Source: Prevotella sp. (GTDB taxonomy: Bacteria > Bacteroidota > Bacteroidia > Bacteroidales > Bacteroidaceae). Taken from it: a stretch of DNA of 64,000 nt. The stretch's first letter is position 1, and the number at the start of each line of letters is the position of its first letter. The stretch is taken from the NCBI GenBank assembly GCA_015060485.1, contig SUYI01000001.1:124001-188000 (forward strand), in the 5' to 3' direction. A program made the translations under genes and the position numbers. This document shows positions 8,032-15,400 of the stretch, in pieces. The notes under the pieces were generated by a model that worked only from the letters and a program-made list of their open reading frames with translations, was not told the origin of the DNA and made no database searches.

Positions 8032-8892
8032 ATGAATATCCTGTATATTGTATTTGGCGACAAACTGGACTATCATCTGCAAGCCTATCTCTCTGTTCGT
8101 AGCTTTCAGAAGCAAATGAAGGACGATGACCAGATATTCGTTGTTACCTCGCGTCCGGAATATTATAAGCATGCCCATGTGACAACGCTCGATGTTACCG
8201 ATGAAGAGATAGAAGCCTGGAAAGGACCTCACCACTTCTTCTTCCGTGTTAAGATCAAGGCGATGGAATTGCTGGCATCAAGATACCCTAACCAGCACGT
8301 CCTGTATCTGGATAGTGACACGTTTTTATATGGTAGCCTTGATGTCCTCAAACAGCGACTCGACAGTGGTCATGGCATGATGCACATCAGGGAAGGCCAC
8401 CCCAGCAAGATGAAAGGTGGCTCACTGAAGTTGTGGAATACCGTAAAGGGCCATACTTATGCAGGGATCACTCTGGGAGAAGGTCACGATATGTGGAATG
8501 CAGGTGTTGTTGCTGTTCCCAAGGACCGACTGGATAAAGTCATTTCCACTTCCTTGGCTATTTGTGACGGGATGCTTGATGATGGAGGAAACTGTTTTAT
8601 TCTTGAACAATATGCGCAGTCCGTATGTATGAGCGAACTGACGCAGCTGATGCCTTCTGACGATTGCATCGGACACTTCTGGGCCACAAAACCAGAGTGG
8701 GAGTCGCTGATTAGTGAGATGCTGCTGCGTTCGTACATGCAGCAGAGTACGCTTCAGGAAGAGTTGGATGCCATTACTGACGACGTACTACGTTCAGTAC
8801 CCATATACGTTCATAAGTCGACGACTGCTAAGAAGTTGAAACGGCTGGTTGACAACTTGTTCCCGGACAAACAATATAAATATGTGGAATAG
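8032..8892 (+). CDS. Glycosyltransferase with DSD motif (GT-A fold, nucleotide-sugar dependent)
   Basis: A 286-residue GT-A-like protein. The metal-binding site is VLYLDSDTFLYG near residues 86-97 and the N-terminus MNILYIVFGDKLDYHLQAYL resembles family 8-like transferases that begin with a nucleotide-binding strand. It starts five bases after the fucosyltransferase-like gene and belongs to the same glycan operon. Donor and acceptor are unknown. Its TAG stop abuts the stop of the next, convergent gene with no spacer. Confidence 0.72.
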   Translation: MNILYIVFGDKLDYHLQAYLSVRSFQKQMKDDDQIFVVTSRPEYYKHAHVTTLDVTDEEIEAWKGPHHFFFRVKIKAMELLASRYPNQHVLYLDSDTFLYGSLDVLKQRLDSGHGMMHIREGHPSKMKGGSLKLWNTVKGHTYAGITLGEGHDMWNAGVVAVPKDRLDKVISTSLAICDGMLDDGGNCFILEQYAQSVCMSELTQLMPSDDCIGHFWATKPEWESLISEMLLRSYMQQSTLQEELDAITDDVLRSVPIYVHKSTTAKKLKRLVDNLFPDKQYKYVE

Positions 8893-9912
8893 TCAGAAAC
8901 GGATATGCTTGAAAGGTCTATTGCCCACCTGAGCGGCACGACGGGGGAATCCGCTGTTATACATCTTGCCAGTTTGTAGCAGGAATACCTTCTCGGCTCG
9001 GCTGATCATCAAGATGTCTACAAACAGTTTGATATTCACATCTTCGGGTGTCTCCTTATAGAAATCAATATGTTGAACTTTGCCGGGGATGTAGTAGATA
9101 AAGTCCAGCTGACTGGCGGCATATTCAAGAAATCGTATACTGTCGGACATTAGTACGACTTTTTTCGTAGGATCCAACGTATTTTTCAGCTCGGCAATCT
9201 TTTGGACACAACGTGTCATGAGCAGCTGTTGTTCTTCGGGGGAGATGTCGACGCCGTCCCGTTCGACGAAATCGCCTAACAGGCGCTGAAAACGCAGTGA
9301 CATGGTGTAGTAGCCTCCCTGTAACTTTGACGTATGCAGTGCCAGGGCTTCTTCGACTTTCTGTGTTGGTTTGAACAGTTCGTTGAACAGCAGACCGAAA
9401 CGAGTGCCTCGTGGCAGCAGATGTGCGTTGGTATATACGTGTGCCTGCTTCGAGGCCTGACGGAAACACTTCTTCAGCCATAGCTTCTGAAAGAAAGGCT
9501 CCACGAGGGTGGCATTGCTTCCACAATAGACCACTTTGCTGTCCGTCGTATGATAACTGATATCTTCAGGAAGAATGGTCCAGTCGATGTGGTTGGGCTG
9601 CAAATAGTCTGTTAATTGAAATGGTGACACAAAATGGATGCGGAAGTCATATCCCAATTCTTTGCAAACATAGTAGGAAGAAACAATACCGCGCAGACGG
9701 TCAGTCATGCCATAGTGGTCTGTGCGACCGTCAAACATACAGATGACTTGTTTCCTTTCGTTTTTTGCACGTGGTGCTTCTGGAGAATAGTAGGGACTCA
9801 GCTTCAAGGCTTGTTTACGCCATTTGCCTCGTTGCTTAAACAGGTTTTGAAACACGTTCTGAATCTCTTTCCCCGTGCGGTGTATAAGTCCTTCTTTTCC
9901 TAATAACAGCAT
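8893..9912 (-). CDS. Putative glycan-biosynthesis protein, fucosyltransferase-like fold suspected
   Basis: A 339-residue protein without a signal peptide or membrane segment. I do not recognise its family firmly. Visible landmarks are GRTDHYGMTDRLRGIVSSYY near residues 62-81, a possible arginine substrate motif TMSLRFQRLLGDF, and a C-terminal LLQTGKMYNSGFPRRAAQVG. The arrangement of a central arginine motif and a C-terminal serine/glycine motif recalls NodZ/O-fucosyltransferase-like enzymes, but this is a guess. It is transcribed towards the glycosyltransferase run and probably also acts on surface glycans. Confidence 0.5.
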   Translation of the reverse strand: MLLLGKEGLIHRTGKEIQNVFQNLFKQRGKWRKQALKLSPYYSPEAPRAKNERKQVICMFDGRTDHYGMTDRLRGIVSSYYVCKELGYDFRIHFVSPFQLTDYLQPNHIDWTILPEDISYHTTDSKVVYCGSNATLVEPFFQKLWLKKCFRQASKQAHVYTNAHLLPRGTRFGLLFNELFKPTQKVEEALALHTSKLQGGYYTMSLRFQRLLGDFVERDGVDISPEEQQLLMTRCVQKIAELKNTLDPTKKVVLMSDSIRFLEYAASQLDFIYYIPGKVQHIDFYKETPEDVNIKLFVDILMISRAEKVFLLQTGKMYNSGFPRRAAQVGNRPFKHIRF

Positions 9913-9945
9913 ATTACGATGAAGTCCAATGTCTCTTCATGGCTG

Positions 9946-9953
9946 CAAAGGTA
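9946..9953 (-). promoter_or_regulatory. -7 promoter box for the gene ending at 8893
   Basis: TACCTTTG on the minus strand, predicted start near 9939, leader of about 27 bases. Confidence 0.6.
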
Positions 9954-10026
9954 GGAATTTTCTGTGATACAGACAAGCGTAAATGAAAAAAAACGTGTTT
10001 TTCTTTCGTTTTTGCTCACTTATTTG

Positions 10027-10034
10027 TACCTTTG
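10027..10034 (+). promoter_or_regulatory. -7 box of the acyltransferase gene (leaderless promoter block)
   Basis: TACCTTTG ends five bases before the ATG at 10040. The surrounding block resembles those before recO (13911) and the gene at 56290. It decides the start: an in-frame ATG at 9983 lies upstream of the promoter. Confidence 0.7.
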
Positions 10035-10039
10035 TACCC

Positions 10040-11002
10040 ATGAAGAAAATATTGGCCAAATTGCTTTATGGCTTACTCTATCTGACGTCACTGCTGCCCT
10101 TGTGGGTGCACTATCTGATATCAGACTTGTTTTATGTGCTGATTTATAAAGTGGTGCACTACCGGGTAAAACTGGTAAGAAAGAACTTGTCAGACTCATT
10201 TCCCGAAAAAACGGATAAGGAAATCCGTGACATAGAGTGCCGTTTCTATCACTGGTTCTGCGACTATCTGGTAGAAACGGTCAAACTGTTGACTATCAGC
10301 GAAAAACAGTTGAAGCGACGGATGGTGTTTAAAGGTACGGAGGCTATTGACCAAGTGGTAAGGGAAGGCCGTTCGGTAGCAATCTATCTGGGGCATTACT
10401 GTAATTGGGAATGGGTGACGTCTATGCCCTTGTGGGTAACTACTGAGGCGCAATGTGGACAGATATATCACGTGTTGGAAAATAAGGAGTTCGACATGCT
10501 ATTCCTAAAATTGCGCCAGCGTTTCAATGCGGTGTGTATTCCGATGGCTGAGACGTTGCGCCGGATTGTTAAGTACAAGCAGGAGGGAACCCCTGTTGTT
10601 ATTGGTTATATCAGCGACCAAGTACCGTTTTGGAACAATATCCACCATTGGTGTCAGTTCCTGAACCACGACACCCCAGTGTTGACTGGTACTGAGCGAC
10701 TGGCCCGCCAGACGAATCATGTAGTCTTTTATCTGGAAATGAGTCGTCCGAAACGAGGTTATTATGAAGCACAAATCCGTTTGATAGCCACTCATCCCCA
10801 ACAGTTAGGCGAATATGAAATCACTGATGCTTATTTTGGTATGCTTGAAGAGAGTATTCGTCGGGCCCCGGAGTTTTGGCTGTGGACTCACAACCGATGG
10901 AAACGTACCCGTGAGGAGTTTAACCTTCGCTATGACCCGGTAACAGGGCGAGTGAATTTGGACTCGCTCGAAAGTATCAAACGGCAGAAAGGAATACAAT
11001 AG
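10040..11002 (+). CDS. Lipid A biosynthesis acyltransferase, LpxL/HtrB family
   Basis: A 320-residue lysophospholipid-acyltransferase-like protein. An N-terminal membrane anchor (about residues 5-30) is followed by the catalytic HX4D/E-like motif in GHYCNWEW near residues 115-122, where histidine and glutamate would be the catalytic pair. These enzymes add secondary acyl chains to lipid A on the cytoplasmic face of the inner membrane. The start at 10040 is chosen because the promoter box sits immediately upstream. The gene ends at a strong shared terminator facing gyrB. Confidence 0.87.
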   Translation: MKKILAKLLYGLLYLTSLLPLWVHYLISDLFYVLIYKVVHYRVKLVRKNLSDSFPEKTDKEIRDIECRFYHWFCDYLVETVKLLTISEKQLKRRMVFKGTEAIDQVVREGRSVAIYLGHYCNWEWVTSMPLWVTTEAQCGQIYHVLENKEFDMLFLKLRQRFNAVCIPMAETLRRIVKYKQEGTPVVIGYISDQVPFWNNIHHWCQFLNHDTPVLTGTERLARQTNHVVFYLEMSRPKRGYYEAQIRLIATHPQQLGEYEITDAYFGMLEESIRRAPEFWLWTHNRWKRTREEFNLRYDPVTGRVNLDSLESIKRQKGIQ

Positions 11003-11011
11003 AAGGAAAAG

Positions 11012-11040
11012 AAGAAAGAGGGCGTCGGACCCTCTTTCTT
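11012..11040. terminator. Bidirectional terminator between the acyltransferase gene and gyrB
   Basis: AAGAAAGAGGG (11012-11022) and CCCTCTTTCTT (11030-11040) form a perfect 11-base-pair stem with a seven-base loop, A-rich on the left and T-rich on the right. Confidence 0.85.
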
Positions 11041-11073
11041 GTTATTAAATAATATTAAATAAGGTGTAAAACC

Positions 11074-13047
11074 TTATGCGTCGATATTGGCGTAGGTGGC
11101 GTTCTTCTCGATGAACAGGCGGCGCGGTTCCACGTCGTCACCCATCAGCATCGAGAATATCTCGTCGGCCTCAGCGGCATTCTCGATGGTTACCTGCTTC
11201 AGCAGACGGTTCTCGGGATTCATCGTCGTCTCCCACAACTGCTCTGGATTCATCTCACCCAAACCTTTGTAGCGCTGGGTGTGCAGTGCTGAGGCATTCT
11301 CGTCGCCAGCCACATACTTGTCGATGAAAGCCTGACGCTGCTGCTCGGTATAGCAGTACTCCGAGAACTTCTTATAGGTACACTTGTAGAGTGGGGGTGT
11401 GGCGATATAGAGGTGCCCGCCCTGAATGACCTGTGGCATGAAACGGTAGAAGAGTGTCATGATGAGCGTGTCGATGTGTGAGCCATCGACGTCGGCATCG
11501 GTCATGATGATGATCTTGTCGTAACGCAACTTGTCGATGTTGGCCTCCTTGGAGTCCTCGCCGTCTACACCAAAACGTACACCAATACTCTGAATGATGT
11601 TCATCACAGACTCAGCTTCGAACACACGGTGCCACTGAACCTTCTCGACGTTCAGGATCTTACCGCGCAGAGGCAGGATAGCCTGAAAGTGACGGTCACG
11701 ACCCTGTTTGGCAGAACCGCCGGCGGAGTCACCCTCGACGAGGAAGATCTCGCAAACCTTCGGATCCTTCTCTGAGCAGTCGGCCAGTTTGCCTGGCAGA
11801 CCACCGCCCGTCATCGGGTTCTTGCGCTGCACGCTCTCGCGGGCCTTGCGGGCTGCGATACGTGCTGTGGCAGCCAGAATGACTTTCTCGCAGATGGTAT
11901 GAGCCTCTTTGGGGTGTTCCTCCAAATAGTTGGTCATAGCCTCGCCTACAGCCTTCTGTACCGCTCCGTTTACCTCGCTGTTGCCCAGCTTGGTCTTGGT
12001 CTGGCCTTCGAACTGGGGCTCTGCCACCTTCACGGAGATGATGGCTGTCAGTCCCTCGCGGAAGTCGTCCTGAGCCACTTCAATCTTGGCTTTCTCAATC
12101 TGCTTACGCAACTGATCGTCCTCGTCGGCGTACTTCTTCAGCGTACGTGCCAAGGCGATGCGGAAGCCGGTCAGGTGTGTACCACCCTCGATGGTGTTGA
12201 TATTGTTGACGTAGGAGTGGATGTTTTCCGAATAGTCGCTGTTATAGAGCAGGGCTACCTCGATGGGCACACCGTCCTTCTCGGTCTTCAGGCAGATGGG
12301 GTCGCCGATGATGGAGGTACGGTGACGATCCACGTAGCGCACGAACTCTTTCAAACCCTCCTTGGCGTGGAACACCTCAGGCTGTCTCAGATTGCCTTCC
12401 TCGTCGGGACGCAGGTCTGTCAGCGTGATGGTGATACCGGCATTCAGGTAAGCCAGCTCACGCATACGGCGGGCAATGATGTCGTATTTGTATTCTGTGG
12501 TGATAAAGATGCTGCCGTCGGGCCAGAACTGCTGACGTGTACCTGTCTGGTCTGTGTCACCAACAATCTTCACGTCGTACAGTGGCTTACCCTTCTCGTA
12601 CTCCTGCTGGTAGATGTGTCCGTTGCGGAACACCTGCGACAGCATGTGTGTCGACAGGGCGTTCACACAGCTCACACCCACGCCGTGCAGACCACCGGAA
12701 ACCTTATAGGAACCCTTGTCGAACTTACCACCGGCGTGCAGCACAGTCATGACGACCTCGAGGGCCGACTTGTGCATCTTCTCGTGTTCATCGACGGGAA
12801 TACCACGTCCGTTGTCCTGTACGGTAATACTATTGTCTTCGTTGATAGTCACCTCGATGTGTGTGCAGTAACCTGCCATAGCCTCGTCGATAGAGTTGTC
12901 GACGGTTTCGTTGACGAGGTGGTGGAGACCCTTTTCGCTGATGTCTCCGATATACATAGCCGGGCGCTTACGCACGGCCTCCAGTCCTTCGAGCACCTGA
13001 ATGTTACTCGCGGAATAGTTGCTTGCTTTGTTCAGTTCTTCTGTCAT
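11074..13047 (-). CDS. gyrB: DNA gyrase subunit B
   Basis: A 657-residue type II topoisomerase subunit. The GHKL ATPase domain shows VNETVDNSIDEA, DNGRGIPVDEH and the lid motif GGLHGVGVSCVNALS. The Toprim domain shows FLVEGDSAGGSAKQGRDR and MTDADVDGSHIDTL, and the C-terminal end contains QRYKGLGEMNPEQLW. With GyrA it introduces negative supercoils. I choose the ATG at 13047, not the TTG at 13077, because that TTG lies inside the promoter box (minus-strand TACCTTTG, 13082-13075). Confidence 0.97.
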   Translation of the reverse strand: MTEELNKASNYSASNIQVLEGLEAVRKRPAMYIGDISEKGLHHLVNETVDNSIDEAMAGYCTHIEVTINEDNSITVQDNGRGIPVDEHEKMHKSALEVVMTVLHAGGKFDKGSYKVSGGLHGVGVSCVNALSTHMLSQVFRNGHIYQQEYEKGKPLYDVKIVGDTDQTGTRQQFWPDGSIFITTEYKYDIIARRMRELAYLNAGITITLTDLRPDEEGNLRQPEVFHAKEGLKEFVRYVDRHRTSIIGDPICLKTEKDGVPIEVALLYNSDYSENIHSYVNNINTIEGGTHLTGFRIALARTLKKYADEDDQLRKQIEKAKIEVAQDDFREGLTAIISVKVAEPQFEGQTKTKLGNSEVNGAVQKAVGEAMTNYLEEHPKEAHTICEKVILAATARIAARKARESVQRKNPMTGGGLPGKLADCSEKDPKVCEIFLVEGDSAGGSAKQGRDRHFQAILPLRGKILNVEKVQWHRVFEAESVMNIIQSIGVRFGVDGEDSKEANIDKLRYDKIIIMTDADVDGSHIDTLIMTLFYRFMPQVIQGGHLYIATPPLYKCTYKKFSEYCYTEQQRQAFIDKYVAGDENASALHTQRYKGLGEMNPEQLWETTMNPENRLLKQVTIENAAEADEIFSMLMGDDVEPRRLFIEKNATYANIDA

Positions 13048-13074
13048 TGTTTGTGTTCTCGCAATTTTCGAGTG

Positions 13075-13082
13075 CAAAGGTA
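13075..13082 (-). promoter_or_regulatory. gyrB -7 promoter box
   Basis: TACCTTTG on the minus strand; start predicted near 13069, a leader of about 22 bases. Confidence 0.65.
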
Positions 13083-13128
13083 CTAAATTTCCAAGACTTA
13101 AACGAAAGAAAAGTGTTTATTTTTTATA

Positions 13129-13162
13129 AAAAAAATAACCGCACGCTGAGTTCAGTGTGCGG
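13129..13162 (-). terminator. rpsT terminator
   Basis: On the plus strand CCGCACGCTGA (13139-13149) and TCAGTGTGCGG (13152-13162) form an 11-pair stem with one wobble. On the minus strand it is followed by a T-rich run, so it terminates rpsT. Confidence 0.85.
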
Positions 13163-13186
13163 CAATTATGCTTGGATGAATAATGA

Positions 13187-13441
13187 TTATCCCAGCTTGC
13201 TGATGTGCAGAGCAAGACTTGACTTCAGGTTAGCGGCCTTGTTCTTGTGGATGATGTTGGTCTTAGCCAGCTTGTCCAGCATCTTCTGCACCTTGGGGTA
13301 CAGGGCTACAGCCTCTTCCTTGTTGGTCGTTGCGCGAAGCTTGCGAACAGCGTTACGCATGGTCTTGGCATAGTAGTGATTGTGCTCTGCCTTCTTCTTG
13401 TCCTGACGAATTCTCTTCAGGGATGACTTGTGATTTGCCAT
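13187..13441 (-). CDS. rpsT: 30S ribosomal protein S20
   Basis: An 84-residue, lysine- and arginine-rich protein beginning [16 protein letters not shown], the typical S20 start, and ending in the helical [16 protein letters not shown] segment. S20 binds 16S rRNA early in 30S assembly. It lies downstream of tRNA-Glu on the same strand with no intervening promoter box that I can see, so a common transcript is likely. A strong terminator follows. Confidence 0.97.
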   Translation of the reverse strand: MANHKSSLKRIRQDKKKAEHNHYYAKTMRNAVRKLRATTNKEEAVALYPKVQKMLDKLAKTNIIHKNKAANLKSSLALHISKLG

Positions 13442-13584
13442 TTTAATTTTTTTTGTTTTTTAATTGTTTAACTTAAAGCTTGTGGGTCTTGCGTCTCATC
13501 GGACTGCCCTGGGCGGGGTTTGAAACCCTCCGGCACCTTGTCCCCTTGACGGGTAGCACTTGGCTGTGCAGATGACGGATTTAA
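13442..13584 (-). other. GC-rich tRNA-Glu to rpsT spacer, possible structured leader
   Basis: The 143-base spacer is GC-rich in its distal part (13500-13560), with the palindrome GGGTTTGAAACCC and several short complementary runs, then AT-rich next to rpsT. It is not a recognisable tRNA. It could be a processing or S20-regulatory leader; this is speculative. Confidence 0.35.
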
Positions 13585-13659
13585 TGGTAGTCCCTAGGAG
13601 AGTCGAACTCCTCTTTAGAGAATGAAAATCTCTCGTCCTAACCGATAGACGAAGGGACC
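13585..13659 (-). tRNA. tRNA-Glu (anticodon TTC)
   Basis: The minus strand folds as a cloverleaf: acceptor GGTCCCT with AGGGACT, anticodon stem AGAGA/TCTCT closing the loop TTTTCAT (anticodon TTC), a T-arm with GTTCGAC, and an encoded CCA end (13587-13585). Its promoter is the minus-strand TACCTTTG at 13762-13755. Confidence 0.95.
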
Positions 13660-13754
13660 AGGGTGTCAAAAACAGTGCAAACCGAATGCAGAAGAGCGTG
13701 CTCTTATGCTGAGGTGCAGCCTGTTTTCGCAGGTGCATTCTCAAAATGCGGCTG

Positions 13755-13762
13755 CAAAGGTA
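13755..13762 (-). promoter_or_regulatory. -7 promoter box for tRNA-Glu/rpsT
   Basis: Minus-strand TACCTTTG about 100 bases upstream of the tRNA. It runs divergently to the recO promoter region. Confidence 0.55.
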
Positions 13763-13851
13763 CTACTTTTTTCTTAATTCGGCAAATTTTCTTCAAGAAA
13801 AATGCATTATTTGCGTATTTTTGTGTAAATTTGACTGCGTCGAAAGCACTT

Positions 13852-13910
13852 TCGCTCGAAAAAACCAAAAACTTTTGGCTTTTTACTCGCTTATTCGTAC
13901 CTTTGCCCTC
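13852..13910 (+). promoter_or_regulatory. recO promoter block (CCAAAA-AC-TTTTGG palindrome, TACCTTTG)
   Basis: TTTG (13874-13877) and TACCTTTG (13898-13905) are 20 bases apart. The -33 element is one arm of a palindrome CCAAAA-AC-TTTTGG. The block is nearly identical to the one before the gene at 56290. Confidence 0.75.
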
Positions 13911-14648
13911 ATGTTAGTGAAAACGGAAGCCATTGTGCTCCATTCTTTGAAGTATGGAGAGACGCGCCTCATCGTAGATTTGTATACGCGAGAGGCGGGA
14001 CGCCTGTCGTGCGTCGTTTCCATTCCCAAGACCCAGAAGGCACGGTTGAAGAAACAATACTTCCAACCGATGACCCTGCTCGAGGTGGAGGTCGACTTGC
14101 GGCAGCGCTTGCAACTGCAAAAGCTGAAGGATGCCCGTCTGTTGTCAGCCTATGCCTCTATCCCTTTCTCGCCGGAGAAGTTGGCGCTCTCGTTGTTCAT
14201 TGCTGAATTCCTGTATCACGCCTTGCGCTCAGAACAACAAGACGCCTCGTTGTTCGCCTATCTTGTCGACGCGATGCAATGGCTCGATATAGCGGAAAAG
14301 GGCTATGCCAATTTCCATCTGACTTTCTTGATGCGAATGAGCCGTTTCCTGGGGTTTTATCCTAATTTAGAGGTGAGAGAGATTACAGAAACGGAAATGT
14401 TCTTCGACTTACGCGAAGGGCGCTTCTGCACTTCAGCTCCTGTCCATCGCGATTTTCTGCAACCCGACGACGCTCGTCGCATCCACGCGCTGATGAGAAT
14501 GGACTTCCCGACAATGCATCTCTATCGTCTGAACCGCCAGGACCGCAATCGCATTGTCGACGTGCTGCTCCACTACTATCGCCTGCACATTCCCCAGTTT
14601 CCTGAGCTGAAGAGCCTCGCCGTCTTACAGGAATTGTGGGCGGATTGA
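13911..14648 (+). CDS. recO: DNA repair protein RecO
   Basis: A 245-residue RecO. The N-terminal OB fold begins LVKTEAIVLHSLKYGETRLIVDLYT and is followed by a helical C-terminal domain. RecO works with RecF and RecR to load RecA on gapped single-stranded DNA. A longer in-frame ORF from 13746 exists, but the promoter box ends five bases before the ATG at 13911, so the shorter form is right and probably leaderless. I do not see a complete four-cysteine zinc motif, which many Bacteroidota RecO proteins lack. Confidence 0.9.
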   Translation: MLVKTEAIVLHSLKYGETRLIVDLYTREAGRLSCVVSIPKTQKARLKKQYFQPMTLLEVEVDLRQRLQLQKLKDARLLSAYASIPFSPEKLALSLFIAEFLYHALRSEQQDASLFAYLVDAMQWLDIAEKGYANFHLTFLMRMSRFLGFYPNLEVREITETEMFFDLREGRFCTSAPVHRDFLQPDDARRIHALMRMDFPTMHLYRLNRQDRNRIVDVLLHYYRLHIPQFPELKSLAVLQELWAD

Positions 14649-14652
14649 GGGC

Positions 14653-15120
14653 CTATTTCCCTATCAGGGTCAGCATTTTTTTCGCATCCTCGTCGCCTTC
14701 GGCAGCCTTCTTGCGCATCTTGGACAGGATTTCAGGGCCTTTCTTATTGTGGGCGACGGCTTTTTTCAGCCACGACTTGGCCTTCTTTTCGTCAGCCGTC
14801 AGCCCGCCCTTGCCCTTCAGGTAGGCCTTGCCTACTTCATACTCGGCTTTGGCGTAGCCCTGCTTAGCCGACTTCATGAACAGCTCAGTGGCTTTTTGGC
14901 GGTTCTTGCCAACGCCATAGCCTTCCTTATAACACTTGCCCAGCCGGTATTGTGCCTTCTTATGTCCTTTGTCGGCAGCAGCCTTCAGTTTGGGAACAGC
15001 CTGTTCGTACTTCTTTGCTTCATACAGTGCCTTGCCTTCTTCATAGAGTGCGTCGGCGTTCTGGGCGCTGGCGGCCATTGTAGTCACTGCCAGCAGCAGG
15101 GTCATAATCCATTTTTTCAT
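14653..15120 (-). CDS. Secreted Sel1/TPR-repeat protein
   Basis: A 155-residue protein with a clear signal peptide (MKKWIMTLLLAVTTMAASA, cleavage near residue 19) and three to four Sel1-like helical repeats, for example AQYRLGKCYKEGYGVGKNRQ and AEYEVGKAYLKGKGGL. Sel1 repeats form protein-binding solenoids; here it should act in the periplasm. It converges on recO with a four-base gap. A promoter of the form TTTG, 20 bases, GACCTTTG lies upstream on the minus strand near 15160. The partner is unknown. Confidence 0.8.
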   Translation of the reverse strand: MKKWIMTLLLAVTTMAASAQNADALYEEGKALYEAKKYEQAVPKLKAAADKGHKKAQYRLGKCYKEGYGVGKNRQKATELFMKSAKQGYAKAEYEVGKAYLKGKGGLTADEKKAKSWLKKAVAHNKKGPEILSKMRKKAAEGDEDAKKMLTLIGK

Positions 15121-15301
15121 TGTACTTATATTTATATGTCAATTTGTGTCGGCAAAGGTCTGATTTATTTGTGGTAATGCCAAACTTTTTCAATGAACGA
15201 CGCGTTTCTCTCAACAAATCGTTCTGATTTCATCAGGTGTTCTTTGAGAGCTGGTAGGCAAGGAGTGCCCAAACCTCAGGCTGCTCTTAGCTCCCTTTCT
15301 C

Positions 15302-15364
15302 GTCCGATATATGTTCGGTATATGTTCGGTATTTTTCCGCTTATCGACCGAACATATAGTGGAC
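15302..15364. repeat. Imperfect palindrome downstream of the REP-type transposase
   Basis: TATATGTTCGGT occurs twice in tandem (15308-15319, 15319-15330) and once inverted (15347-15358). GTCC (15302-15305) and GGAC (15361-15364) extend the first copy into a longer hairpin with a two-base internal mismatch. It starts within 40 bases of the transposase 3' end and is a candidate substrate. Confidence 0.65.
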
Positions 15365-15400
15365 AAGTCCCGAGTGTATAGCGGACTATGTACGAGGGTA

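Noticed and set aside
9983..10039. N-terminal extension of the lipid A acyltransferase.
   Set aside because: The -7 promoter box lies between this start and the ATG at 10040, so the upstream codons are not transcribed.
11899..13086. Plus-strand ORF of 395 codons opposite gyrB.
   Set aside because: gyrB is unmistakable on the minus strand with all motifs; the opposite frame is a shadow.
13500..13560. A second tRNA between tRNA-Glu and rpsT, suggested by the T-arm-like GGGTTTGAAACCC.
   Set aside because: No matching acceptor stem, anticodon stem or TTCGA loop can be drawn.
13746..13910. N-terminal extension of RecO by 55 codons.
   Set aside because: The region contains the promoter block, and the RecO homology begins exactly at 13911.
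15302..15364. Rho-independent terminator for the RAYT gene.
   Set aside because: The hairpin stem is AT-rich with a 16-base loop and no T tract follows on the minus strand.
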